From Tolypothrix campylonemoides VB511288 (GTDB lineage Bacteria > Cyanobacteriota > Cyanobacteriia > Cyanobacteriales > Nostocaceae): DNA of 64,000 nt. Within the stretch, counting starts at the first letter, position 1. Each line of letters opens with the position of its first letter. The position numbers and the translations under genes are program-made. Below the pieces are notes generated by a model that made no database searches, had not been told where the DNA came from, and saw only the letters and a list, made by a program, of their open reading frames with translations. The stretch is taken from NCBI GenBank assembly GCA_000828075.3, contig JXCB02000001.1:22415-86414 (forward strand), written 5' to 3'. This document shows, one piece after another, positions 47,905-55,348 of this stretch.

Positions 47905-49554
47905 TTGCCCACTCACGACATCATCGTTATTGGAGCCTCCGCAGGCGGGGTGGAAGCGCTGAAGAAACTAGTCGCCTCTTTGCCTAGTGACCTGCCGGCT
48001 GCAATCTTCATCGTCGTTCACGTTTCGGCTCAACATAAAAGCTTCCTACCGGATATCCTTAACCGCTGTGGTTCATTGCCTGTGGCTCATGCAAAAGACG
48101 GTGAGCTTATTGAGCACGGGCGGATTTACGTAGCACCGCCGGACCACCACCTGTTGGTCAAACCCAGCTATATTCGCCTGGTGCAGGGTCCTAAAGAAAA
48201 TCGCTGTCGTCCGGCGGTCGATCCCCTGTTTCGCACAGCAGCCAAGGCGTACAAAAGCCGAGTCGTTGGTGTGGTGTTGTCGGGCACGCTTGACGACGGA
48301 ACTGCGGGGCTGATAGACGTGAAAAAACTTGGCGGTGTGGCAGTCGTTCAGGACCCCGATGATGCCCTGTTTTCCGGGATGCCCAAGAGCGCCATCCAAC
48401 ACGTAGACGTTGACTATATCCTGCCACTGGTGTCAATAGCTCCCATTTTAGTACACCTAGCTTATGAACCAATAGCAACACAAGGAGCTTTGAATATGTC
48501 TAACGACGGCGAACTGGAAATGGAACCCGACATTGTGGAACTGGATGGGGCAGGTTTACGGAGCAAGGAACTGCCTGGGAAAAGCGCGAACTTAAGTTGT
48601 CCAGACTGCGGCGGTAACCTGTTCCAACTACAGGAAAGAAATTTTCTCCAGTTCCGCTGCCGCGTGGGTCACAGCTTCTCAGCGGCTAGTTTGCAGGCGG
48701 CGCAGGCTCAAGTTCAAGAGGAGGCATTGTGGGCGGCAATTCGTTCTTTAGAAGAGCGAGCGGAGCTGATGTCTAAGATGGCTACGGATGCACGCTCTAG
48801 TAACCGTATCAAGTCAGCAAAGCTTTTTGAAGCGCAGGCTATTGAGGCGCAACAACGCTCTGACTTCATCCGGCAAGCACTGTTCATGGGTCAATTGCCT
48901 GCTACAGCTACTGAGACCGCAAATAATCAAGAACCGAATAACGGAACTCAACAAGAACTAACTGCTGACAAAGTGGTGGTGCTGGCAGCAGGTGACGGTG
49001 GGATAAGCGCCTTAAGCCAGATCTTAGTTGCTTTACCAGTGAACTTTCCGGCAGCCATTATCGTGGTACAGCAGTTGGACACCCAATCCAACTCCAGCTC
49101 AATGGCGTCCGCCCTCAGCAGCTCTATGACTTTGCCACTCAAGCTTGCACAAGAAGGAGAGCCATTACGAGCGGGAATGATTTATTTTGCTCCCCCAAAC
49201 GAACACCTGCTAGTCACTGCAAACCGTACTATTTGCCTTTCGCAGGCAGCATTCGTGGATTTTGCCCGCCCTTCTGCCGACTTGCTGTTTCAGTCAGTGG
49301 CGGCTAGTTTCAAACAGCGGGCTTATGCCGTAGTCCTCAGTGGTACAGGTAACAATGGCGCTTTGGGGGTGCAGGCGATTCATAAGATGGGCGGTAAGGT
49401 CATTGCGCAGGACGAGAATACTAGTGACTTTTTCGATATGCCCAGCGCTGCCATTGCTACTGGGACTGTGGATTTTGTCCTCCCAGTGAACGAGATTGCT
49501 GCAAGCGTTGTAAACCTAGTAAACAATCAGCAGCAAAAATTATCTGAAATTTAA
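47905..49554 (+). CDS. CheB-type methylesterase with a second, degenerate CheB domain
   Basis: About 549 residues from a TTG at 47905. Residues 3-180 are a CheB methylesterase domain with an apparently complete triad: Ser in IGASAGGVEAL, His in IVVHVSAQHK and Asp in LSGTLDDGTAG. A middle segment has a possible zinc site (CPDCGG, FRCRVGHSFS) and a long helix. Residues about 355-545 are a second CheB fold in which all three catalytic positions are changed: AAGDGGISA (Ser to Gly), IVVQQLDTQ (His to Gln) and LSGTGNNGALG (Asp to Asn). CheB removes methyl groups from chemoreceptor glutamates; there is no receiver domain and no che operon here. The second copy may be regulatory. A PAS gene follows 58 bp downstream. 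Confidence 0.9.
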   Translation: MPTHDIIVIGASAGGVEALKKLVASLPSDLPAAIFIVVHVSAQHKSFLPDILNRCGSLPVAHAKDGELIEHGRIYVAPPDHHLLVKPSYIRLVQGPKENRCRPAVDPLFRTAAKAYKSRVVGVVLSGTLDDGTAGLIDVKKLGGVAVVQDPDDALFSGMPKSAIQHVDVDYILPLVSIAPILVHLAYEPIATQGALNMSNDGELEMEPDIVELDGAGLRSKELPGKSANLSCPDCGGNLFQLQERNFLQFRCRVGHSFSAASLQAAQAQVQEEALWAAIRSLEERAELMSKMATDARSSNRIKSAKLFEAQAIEAQQRSDFIRQALFMGQLPATATETANNQEPNNGTQQELTADKVVVLAAGDGGISALSQILVALPVNFPAAIIVVQQLDTQSNSSSMASALSSSMTLPLKLAQEGEPLRAGMIYFAPPNEHLLVTANRTICLSQAAFVDFARPSADLLFQSVAASFKQRAYAVVLSGTGNNGALGVQAIHKMGGKVIAQDENTSDFFDMPSAAIATGTVDFVLPVNEIAASVVNLVNNQQQKLSEI

Positions 49555-49590
49555 AGACTGTAATTTAAAGACTGTAATTTAAAGACTGTA
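49549..49590. repeat. 14-bp direct repeat, three copies
   Basis: Three exact tandem copies of ATTTAAAGACTGTA. The first contains the TAA stop of the CheB-like gene, and the last ends 22 bp before the start of the PAS gene. Expansion here changes only the spacer. Confidence 0.95.
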
Positions 49591-49612
49591 ATGTTGAAGC
49601 AGGAGGCGACTT

Positions 49613-50560
49613 GTGAACTTGAACGATTTTTACCGACAGATGCTTGCAGCACGCCAGCGTGCTGCTGAACTTTACCACAGAGCAAGTAAATCATTTTTGC
49701 AGGAAAAAGAGTTACTAGTCTTAGGCTTCGAGGAACTTTACGCTACCTTGTCCAAGCTGGAAGCTGCTTTCGAGGAGTTACGCCAGCTCAACTGGGAGGT
49801 TGCGATCGCCCATGAGGTCATGCAAATGGAACGCCAACGCTATCGGAACTTGTTCGAGTTCATCCCAGACGCATACTTGGTGACTGATGGCAAAGGAACC
49901 ATTCAGGAGGCTAACAGTGCTGCTGCCAAGCTGCTGGGCGTCCCGCAGAATTTCCTGGTGGGAAAACCACTGGTCGTATTTGTCTGCTGGCAAGAGCGGC
50001 GAGCCTTTTTTACCAAACTTCTCGGGCTGCACCTGCACGAGCAAAGGCAGGAGGAGTGGGAATTGCGTCTTTGTCCGCGTAAGGGTGATCCCATAGACGC
50101 AACCTTGACGGTGTCCTTTGTCCGCAACCGAGAAGGCGAGCTGAATACCCTAAATTGGCTAGTGCGCCCCATGAGTGAACGTAAGCAAGCTTCTTCAGGA
50201 CTGGCGCTATTGACAGATGCTATGGAATATGGTAGTGAATCAATCATTGTCACTGACGCAAACCTTGATGAACCAGGTCCTCAAATGGTCTTTGTCAACT
50301 CAGCTTGTACGAAAATGACAGGCTACACCTGCCAAGAGATGATTGGCAAAACACCGCGTATGATGCAAGGACCAAAAACAGAACGCTCTGTCTTAGATAG
50401 ATTACGTCGCAACCTGTCGCAGGGACAATTCTTTCACGGTGAGTTAACAAACTACCGCAAGGATGATACTGAATATAACATGGAATTGTTTTGCGCTCCC
50501 ATTCATAACGAAAGAGGAGACATCACGCATTTCTTCTCAATACAACGCCAAATCACTTGA
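49613..50560 (+). CDS. two-PAS protein with a cysteine-less LOV-like domain
   Basis: 315 residues from a GTG at 49613, preceded by AGGAGG. An N-terminal coiled coil (about 1-75) is followed by a PAS domain at 78-190 (LFEFIPDAYLVTDGKGTIQE) and a second PAS at 200-315. The second closely follows the LOV pattern (VFVNSACTKMTGYTCQEMIG, then LTNYRKDDTEYNMELFCAPI). Where LOV domains have GRNCRFLQG, it reads GKTPRMMQG, so the Cys that bonds flavin is missing. No kinase or cyclase domain follows. It may be a sensor that works through partners, perhaps with the CheB-type protein encoded 58 bp upstream. Flavin binding is possible but classical LOV photochemistry is not. Confidence 0.85.
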   Translation: MNLNDFYRQMLAARQRAAELYHRASKSFLQEKELLVLGFEELYATLSKLEAAFEELRQLNWEVAIAHEVMQMERQRYRNLFEFIPDAYLVTDGKGTIQEANSAAAKLLGVPQNFLVGKPLVVFVCWQERRAFFTKLLGLHLHEQRQEEWELRLCPRKGDPIDATLTVSFVRNREGELNTLNWLVRPMSERKQASSGLALLTDAMEYGSESIIVTDANLDEPGPQMVFVNSACTKMTGYTCQEMIGKTPRMMQGPKTERSVLDRLRRNLSQGQFFHGELTNYRKDDTEYNMELFCAPIHNERGDITHFFSIQRQIT

Positions 50561-50612
50561 TGCAATTTTTAAACTTATTGGAAGTACTAAGAGCTATTCA
50601 CCAAACAGTGGA

Positions 50613-50823
50613 CAAAGCTAGACATCTAGTTCTATCACTGGACAGATAGCCAGCCTAAGTCTTAAATGACTACGTTTTGAGGGTCACGACACCTACAGGT
50701 ACTTTCCAGCCCGTAGCCCTGTCGTCAATCATTAAACATGTGTATTTGGTTAAGGAAGTGTGATTGACATAACAAGCCTTCAAAACATTGGCGAGGAAAA
50801 CATTACCCGAAAGGAGGCTCTTT
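50613..50823 (+). ncRNA. candidate omega-RNA of an IscB system
   Basis: The stretch just before the iscB remnant can fold into several stems: CTATC/GATAG (50632-50636 with 50645-50649), ACGACA/TGTCGT (50686-50691 with 50720-50725) enclosing CTAC/GTAG, and GTCAATCA/TGATTGAC (50724-50731 with 50761-50768). The last overlaps the TGTCGT arm by two bases. IscB omega-RNAs are encoded in this position, upstream of and running into the iscB start. The ends are guesses and no comparison was possible. Confidence 0.5.
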
Positions 50824-51149
50824 ATGAGCAAAGTATTCGTACTTGACACAGATAAAAGACCACTAAATCCAATTCATCCAGCTACAGCAAGACAGCTTTT
50901 GAGAAATCAAAAAGCAGCAGTGTTAAGAAAATTCCCGTTCACAATCATTCTACGGGCGATATTGTTAAAGCAGATGTCCCCAAAGGGAAAAATGCAGGTA
51001 TTCATATAGGTAGAGTTTCCACCCGTAAGACTGGTCAATTTGACATAAACACTGGCTCAAAAACCTTGCAAATAATCAATCATAAGTACTGCATGGTATT
51101 ACAACGTCATGATGGTTATTTGTATTCGTTGTCCAATGTTGTCCACTAA
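50824..51149 (+). pseudogene. iscB: internally deleted iscB (RNA-guided nuclease) remnant
   Basis: The ATG at 50824 has a strong AAAGGAGG site. The first 43 codons read as the N-terminal PLMP domain of IscB (SKVFVLDTDKRPLNPIHPAT, then QKAAVLRKFPFTIIL). The frame then ends at 51009 after unrelated residues. In another frame, from 50958 to a TAA at 51147-51149, the C-terminal domain reads DIVKADVPKGKNAGIHIGRV, TRKTGQFDI and NHKYCMVLQRHDGYLYS, as in IscB. So about 1 kb coding for the RuvC, bridge-helix and HNH parts is gone and the two ends are joined out of frame near 50953-50957. Intact IscB proteins are about 400-500 residues. It can have no nuclease activity. Confidence 0.85.
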
Positions 51150-51223
51150 ATCCCCGATGAGAGGTGATCCGATCGCTTTTATAACGGCGATCGACCATAA
51201 TAAAATAGAGACCACTCGAAACG

Positions 51224-51448
51224 TCATGCTTGCTGAGATTGGTGGCGCACAGCCTTAATTTCAGCCATGATCTCATCGTCTGTAATGTCATCAACCGGGG
51301 GTTGGGCATAAAGTTCTTGAATTAAAGCCGTCAAATCTGAACGTAAACCCACTTCAACCAAAGCTCTAGCAACCTGCGCCCGCTCGTCTGGTTGCAACTG
51401 TTGCACAGCGGTAATGAGTTGTTCTAGGGTGATAGGAATTGATATCAT
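51224..51448 (-). CDS. orphan antitoxin-like protein
   Basis: About 74 residues from the ATG at 51448 (another at 51463). It reads ISIPITLEQLITAVQQLQPD, then ERAQVARALVEVGL and DDITDDEIMAEIKAVR. Small acidic proteins of this shape usually precede PIN or RelE toxins in cyanobacteria, but no toxin gene follows. The next 75 bp toward the iscB remnant contain instead a scrap resembling the N-terminus of the GH13 amylase (LYFIMVDRRY). Confidence 0.6.
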   Translation of the reverse strand: MISIPITLEQLITAVQQLQPDERAQVARALVEVGLRSDLTALIQELYAQPPVDDITDDEIMAEIKAVRHQSQQA

Positions 51449-51674
51449 GCCCGTAGCCATCATTGAGCTTCTTAAATTGTAGCCGACATGGTTGTCCTCT
51501 CAATTTGTCCTCTTAAAATGGGGAGAGTAAAATGTCAAATACCTTGGCGATAAGCCGGAGGCTTGACGCTCCGCGTATCGCATAACTAGCAACTTGGGTG
51601 ACTACTGCGACAATTAAAGTAGAATCAATCTTGGTTTTTTGACACAAGGTTTCCACACTCAAGGGAGTTTTGAG

Positions 51675-51899
51675 ATGAACCTAGAGCAAGCGGTCTTACA
51701 AAAATTGCGGGAATTGCCCCCAGAAAAGCAACAAGAAGCCTTGAATTTTGCTACTTTTTTACAACAGCAAGTGACTCATAAGCGTCCACTTCGCAGTGTC
51801 AAAGGGTTATGCGCTGACTTAAAAGTAGACATTACTGAGGAAGATATTGCCCAAGCACGAAAAGAAATGTGGGGGAATTTTCCTAGGGAGATAATTTGA
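51675..51899 (+). CDS. VapB-type (DUF2281-like) antitoxin
   Basis: About 74 residues from the ATG at 51675 (AAGGGAG upstream); the open frame begins earlier at 51639. The sequence LEQAVLQKLRELPPEKQQEA followed by NFATFLQQQ matches the DUF2281 antitoxin pattern, and the C-terminal part (KVDITEEDIAQARKEMWGNF) would cover the toxin. Its stop overlaps the PIN toxin start by one base (TGATG), so the pair was translationally coupled. The antitoxin appears intact while the toxin is not. Confidence 0.8.
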   Translation: MNLEQAVLQKLRELPPEKQQEALNFATFLQQQVTHKRPLRSVKGLCADLKVDITEEDIAQARKEMWGNFPREII

Positions 51900-52303
51900 T
51901 GATATCAGTTGTGGCAGACACACACACTCTAATTTGGTATATTTTTGAACTAGACAGACTATCAGAAACTGCACTAACAGCATTGGAATAAGCGGTTAAT
52001 GCTGGCAATCCTATATATTTGTCTGCCATTTCAATCGTGGAAATATCTTACCTGGTTGAGAAGGGGCGTTTGGCACAAGAGGTATTGATACGAGTCCTCA
52101 ATGCTTTAGACGATCCCAATGTTGGTATTGTTTTAGCGCCCCTCGACCGTAGTATTTCGGCAACAGTTCGACAAATTGACAGAATAACAGTTCCTGATAT
52201 ACCAGATCGCATTATTGCTGCTACAGCTTTGTCTTTGAATCTTCCTTTGGTCACTTGTGATTTAAAAATTCGGGCATTAACTAGTATTGCGACGATTTGG
52301 TGA
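51899..52303 (+). pseudogene. PIN-domain (VapC-type) toxin with an internal stop codon
   Basis: Reading from the ATG at 51899 gives a 134-codon PIN domain: VVADTHTLIWYIFELDRLSE, stop, then AVNAGNPIYLSAISIVEISY and PDIPDRIIAATALSLNLPLV. The metal-binding acids are in place (Asp in ADTHT, Glu in IVEIS, Asp in PDRII and TCDLKI). A TAA at 51989-51991, codon 31, interrupts the frame right after LTALE; the rest is open to the normal end. The toxin should be inactive unless the stop is read through. A single base change (for example from CAA, AAA or GAA) would explain it. Confidence 0.88.
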
Positions 52304-52357
52304 AATGGATAAATCTCTGAGCCAGGCAATTGGGGATAGAAGATTGAGATAAAGCGA

Positions 52358-52585
52358 AACCTCACCCTGCCCTATCGGGCATCCCTCTCCGAAATTCGGA
52401 GAGGGAAATATTTTAGCTACGCTAAAAGCGAGGGTGAGGTTTTGAGTCAGATGTCTACATCACGGTAGCAGAACCTCACCCTGCCCTGTCGGGCATCCCT
52501 CTCCTTAGCAAGGAGAGGGAAAGATTTTAGCTAGGCTAAAAGCGAGGGTGAGGTTTTAAGTCAGATGTCTACACCACATAGCCGT
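52358..52585. repeat. tandem pair of 114-bp palindromic repeats
   Basis: Two copies, starting AACCTCACCCTGCCCTATCG at 52358 and again at 52472 with few differences. Each contains CCTCACCCT and AGGGTGAGG ends and an internal CTCTCC...GGAGAG hairpin. They belong to the CCTCACCC family seen at 11844 and 34473. The rest of 52304-52791 has no recognisable gene and must contain the promoter of the TIR-GUN4 operon. Confidence 0.85.
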
Positions 52586-52791
52586 GAGTTCAAACAGGGG
52601 TGCCGTAGGCGAGGCAAGGTGAGACATACGAATGCAACGCGCGCATCACCCGGAATTCACGGCTAGCAGGCTGTATGTAATTATAAAATTATTAACTTAT
52701 TAAACAAAATATCCTGCAACCGCTCAAGTAAGCCAAGCGGACGATTATTAAGACCTAAAACAAGCAACACTATAATAGTGACAACAAACTT

Positions 52792-53289
52792 ATGCCTAAA
52801 ATAGACCCCGCCAAGTTTAAAAAAGTCTCTGTCAGCCTTCCCTTTGGCATCGGTTCAGCTGAATGGGAAGCCGATCCAACAGAGCGTCGGGCTGCATGGT
52901 CGTTGTATGTTGAACTTGTTACCCGTATTGCTGTTCAACCTTTGGAAGTTGACGAAGGACTGTTGCGTGAGGCGCTGACATCTTTATACAGTCTGTTTGG
53001 CATAACACGGGAAGTCCTCAAACAAGCTGGACCAGATGTTGGTGCATCCCGCGAGTCAGTTGGAGGCATTGCTATAGCCGTGCTGAATAATGGTTTGCGC
53101 CCCATTCTTGCCAAATGGCATCCACTGTTGCAGACATGGGAAGCACAGCGTCCTCCTCACCTGAGTTTAAAAGAGCATGAGCGCAATTGGTCTGAAGAAG
53201 CAAATTTGCGGGATGAGTTGGAAGCGTTGAGAAGGGATTTGGAACAATATGCTAATGCTCTGGCAACTATTGCTGGTGTCAACGAATAA
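52792..53289 (+). CDS. small helical protein, first gene of the TIR-GUN4 module
   Basis: 165 residues, soluble, mostly helical. Its core reads WEADPTERRAAWSLYVELVT, EGLLREALTSLYSLFGITRE, then LNNGLRPILAKWHPLL, and it ends in a coiled coil (LRDELEALRRDLEQYANALA). From memory this belongs to a family with the pattern W..D..ERRAAW.LYVELVTRI, found in cyanobacteria and actinobacteria, with no assigned function. It ends 16 bases before the TIR-GUN4 gene on the same strand, so the two form an operon. Possible roles are sensor, scaffold or inhibitor of the TIR protein. It starts at the ATG at 52792. Confidence 0.75.
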   Translation: MPKIDPAKFKKVSVSLPFGIGSAEWEADPTERRAAWSLYVELVTRIAVQPLEVDEGLLREALTSLYSLFGITREVLKQAGPDVGASRESVGGIAIAVLNNGLRPILAKWHPLLQTWEAQRPPHLSLKEHERNWSEEANLRDELEALRRDLEQYANALATIAGVNE

Positions 53290-53305
53290 CAGGAGAAGCT
53301 TCTAA

Positions 53306-54448
53306 ATGACCTACGCTCAACCTCAATTCGATGTCTTCCTAGCTCATAACAGCCAGGATAAACCTCTAGTTAGAGCAATTGCAAATCAACTCAAGCAACG
53401 CGGTTTAAACCCTTGGTTAGACGAGGAGCAAATTCCACCAGGACGAGCATTTCAAGATGAAATCCAACAAGCGATACCACTGTCCAAATCTGCCGCCATA
53501 TTTCTTGGTTTACAGGGCTTGGGAAGCTGGCAAAGTTGGGAATTGAAAGCACTGATATCACAGTGTGTCAAAAAGAATATTCCTGTGATTCCTGTTCTGC
53601 TTCCAGATGTTCGTAACTTGCCTGAACATCTGCTCTTTTTGGAACAGTTTAGATGGGTAAGTTTCTCTGACCGAATTGATGATGAGAATGCGTTGTACTT
53701 GTTGGAGTGGGGCATTACTGGGCAGAAGCCAGAGCCAACTGTGAAGGTGATCCCGCAAAGTCAAAGCGATGATATCAGTTATGAGCCGAACAAAGAAGTC
53801 CCTATTACCCAAGAGCGGAGAAAGCTAGAAGTTATTGAAACTCAAAACACCCAGCAAAATCAACGAGATGATTCAGGTGATGACCTCAGTACCGAAACCG
53901 GCGTAAACTACACACAGCTGCGAGATTTACTAAAAGCAGGACAGTGGAAAGAAGCGGATCAGGAAACTTTTGCTGTCATGCTCAAGGCAACTGGCACAGA
54001 AAACGAACGCTACCTTAATACCCAATCCATCCAAAACTTTCCCTGCACTGACCTCCGCACAATTGACCAACTTTGGGTAAAATACAGTGAAGGGCGCTTT
54101 GGCTTTAGTGTGCAAAAACGCATTTGGTCAAGCGTGGGTAAAGACTACAAAAAGTTTGGCGCTCGCGTGGGTTGGCGCAGGAAAGGAATGCTTAGGAACA
54201 ATTTCTGGGTGTATTACAATGAATTAACCTTCTCCAATAATGATGCCCCCCAAGGACATCTCCCGGCTCGAATTTCCTCTTATTATAGTCAAATATTATT
54301 GATTTTTGAAACCGAAGAAGAACAGGGAGAACAGTGGATAAAAATAATGATGAAATGGATAATTATTACGGCAGAGTTTTGTGGGGTTGCTGTGGGGTGG
54401 CGAGACGCCGAGGAGCTCTTCTCTCGCGTCCAGACTTGTAAACTGTAA
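53306..54448 (+). CDS. TIR-GUN4 fusion protein
   Basis: 380 residues from an ATG at 53306, preceded by ACAGGAGAAGC. Residues 5-140 are a TIR domain (FDVFLAHNSQDKPLVRAIAN, GLNPWLDEEQIPPG, SAAIFLGLQG). The Glu in GSWQSWELKAL (about residue 79) is at the position of the NADase Glu in bacterial TIRs. A 50-residue polar linker follows. Residues about 198-380 are a GUN4 domain (YTQLRDLLKAGQWKEADQET, IDQLWVKYSEGRFGFSVQKR, FSRVQTCKL at the end). GUN4 domains bind porphyrins or bilins. About 45 residues before the last motif (ILLIFETEEEQGEQWIKIMM) look like an insert compared with standard GUN4. It lies in an operon with the helical protein upstream. NAD cleavage triggered by a tetrapyrrole signal, as in abortive immunity, is inference. 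Confidence 0.88.
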   Translation: MTYAQPQFDVFLAHNSQDKPLVRAIANQLKQRGLNPWLDEEQIPPGRAFQDEIQQAIPLSKSAAIFLGLQGLGSWQSWELKALISQCVKKNIPVIPVLLPDVRNLPEHLLFLEQFRWVSFSDRIDDENALYLLEWGITGQKPEPTVKVIPQSQSDDISYEPNKEVPITQERRKLEVIETQNTQQNQRDDSGDDLSTETGVNYTQLRDLLKAGQWKEADQETFAVMLKATGTENERYLNTQSIQNFPCTDLRTIDQLWVKYSEGRFGFSVQKRIWSSVGKDYKKFGARVGWRRKGMLRNNFWVYYNELTFSNNDAPQGHLPARISSYYSQILLIFETEEEQGEQWIKIMMKWIIITAEFCGVAVGWRDAEELFSRVQTCKL

Positions 54449-54516
54449 CATATAAGGCTTACACAAAATTGTAAAGATTCGCAAACAAGTGATTACCCAC
54501 GGAGTATTGCGGTTTC

Positions 54517-54672
54517 CTACGTTTCCGTTACCTGGCACTGAATCCAAAGAGAATCTTCTTGTTGTGCTTGTAGTACGATGCTGGCAAATTGTGGGTTATA
54601 ACAATTAGCGAAGACAAACTTGTACGCTACTTCTTGTATTTCTTGGTTCGTTGCTTCCCACTCATTTTGCGT
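54517..54672 (-). pseudogene. possible C-terminal gene fragment
   Basis: A minus-strand frame reads NEWEATNQEIQEVAYKFVFA, NCYNPQFASIVLQAQQ and SLWIQCQVTET before a stop at 54517-54519. It has no start codon; a stop lies just upstream. The composition is protein-like, so it may be the tail of a deleted gene in this decayed region. No family recognised. Confidence 0.3.
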
Positions 54673-54680
54673 CTACACAC

Positions 54681-54956
54681 TTACTGAATTTCTACATAAA
54701 CTTTCTTCCCTAAAGCATTTGCATATCTTTCTAAAGTAGAAATACCAACATCTGAGCCATCGTTTTCGATTCTGATGATTATAGATTCATGCAAATTTAA
54801 GCGACGTGCTAATTCTTCTTGTGTGATTCCCGCTTCAATTCTTGCTTGCACCAGCAACACGCCAATTTTAAAACTGGAATATCCAGATTCAAAATCTTCA
54901 GCGAACTCCGCATCGCTTTGCTTGCGTTTGGCAATGTATTTCTCTACATCACTCAT
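54681..54956 (-). CDS. HigA-type XRE antitoxin
   Basis: About 91 residues from the ATG at 54956 (another directly before it at 54959). The N-terminus MSDVEKYIAKRKQSDAEFAE followed by SGYSSFKIGVLLVQARIEAG leads into a helix-turn-helix (TQEELARRLNLHESIIIRIE) and STLERYANALGKKVYVEI. This is the classical HigA partner of Gp49/HigB toxins, encoded toxin first, antitoxin second. The toxin gene directly upstream is disrupted by repeat elements. The antitoxin is intact and may still repress its promoter. Confidence 0.85.
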   Translation of the reverse strand: MSDVEKYIAKRKQSDAEFAEDFESGYSSFKIGVLLVQARIEAGITQEELARRLNLHESIIIRIENDGSDVGISTLERYANALGKKVYVEIQ

Positions 54957-55023
54957 CATTTTGCTTCCTGCTTAAATAATCTCTTTTTGGGGCGGTATCC
55001 CAAATATGTAAATTTTCCTCATC

Positions 55024-55141
55024 CCACAGACTAGAAGTCTGGGGCTATACAAACGAAGTCCGCCTGCGCGGACTAATACATCTAGATCTAGCCTGCGGAG
55101 GCAGGCTTTGTCTGTGTAGCCGCGATTTCTAATCGCCCGGT
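55024..55141. repeat. hairpin-rich repeat element
   Basis: It contains three hairpins: CAGACTAGAAGTCTG, GTCCGC-CTGC-GCGGAC (55058-55073) and GCCTGC-GGAG-GCAGGC (55091-55106). It ends with AGCCGCGATTTCTAATCGCCC. Such GATTTCTAATCGCC-ended blocks are a dispersed cyanobacterial repeat as I know them. Here it splits the higB-like gene. Confidence 0.7.
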
Positions 55142-55163
55142 ATTTTTTATTTCGCAGATAGAG

Positions 55164-55278
55164 CAATACGGTTCAGTTAAGGTTGATGTGTAAAAAATTA
55201 CGTGTGTAAAGACGCGCCATCCGAGAGTTCAACATTGTGTTCGTGATAAGGGTTCTGGTCTTATCACCAAGCGTATTG
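55164..55278. mobile_element. 115-bp MITE, copy A, inserted in the toxin gene
   Basis: Terminal inverted repeats CAATACG and CGTATTG bound a 115-bp element nearly identical to copy B (55596-55710). The flanks are GCAGATAGAG on the left and CCAGACAGAG on the right, an imperfect target duplication of about nine bases. It carries no gene and would need a transposase from elsewhere. Confidence 0.85.
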
Positions 55279-55348
55279 CCAGACAGAGAATCAAGAAATT
55301 CTTCAATAGGACAGCGTTCGGAATCTGTGCGGTAAAAGACAACCTCTC

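Noticed and set aside
49549..49590. Possible CRISPR or iteron array
   Set aside because: Only three 14-bp copies with no spacers, overlapping a stop codon; iterons would be longer and linked to a replication gene.
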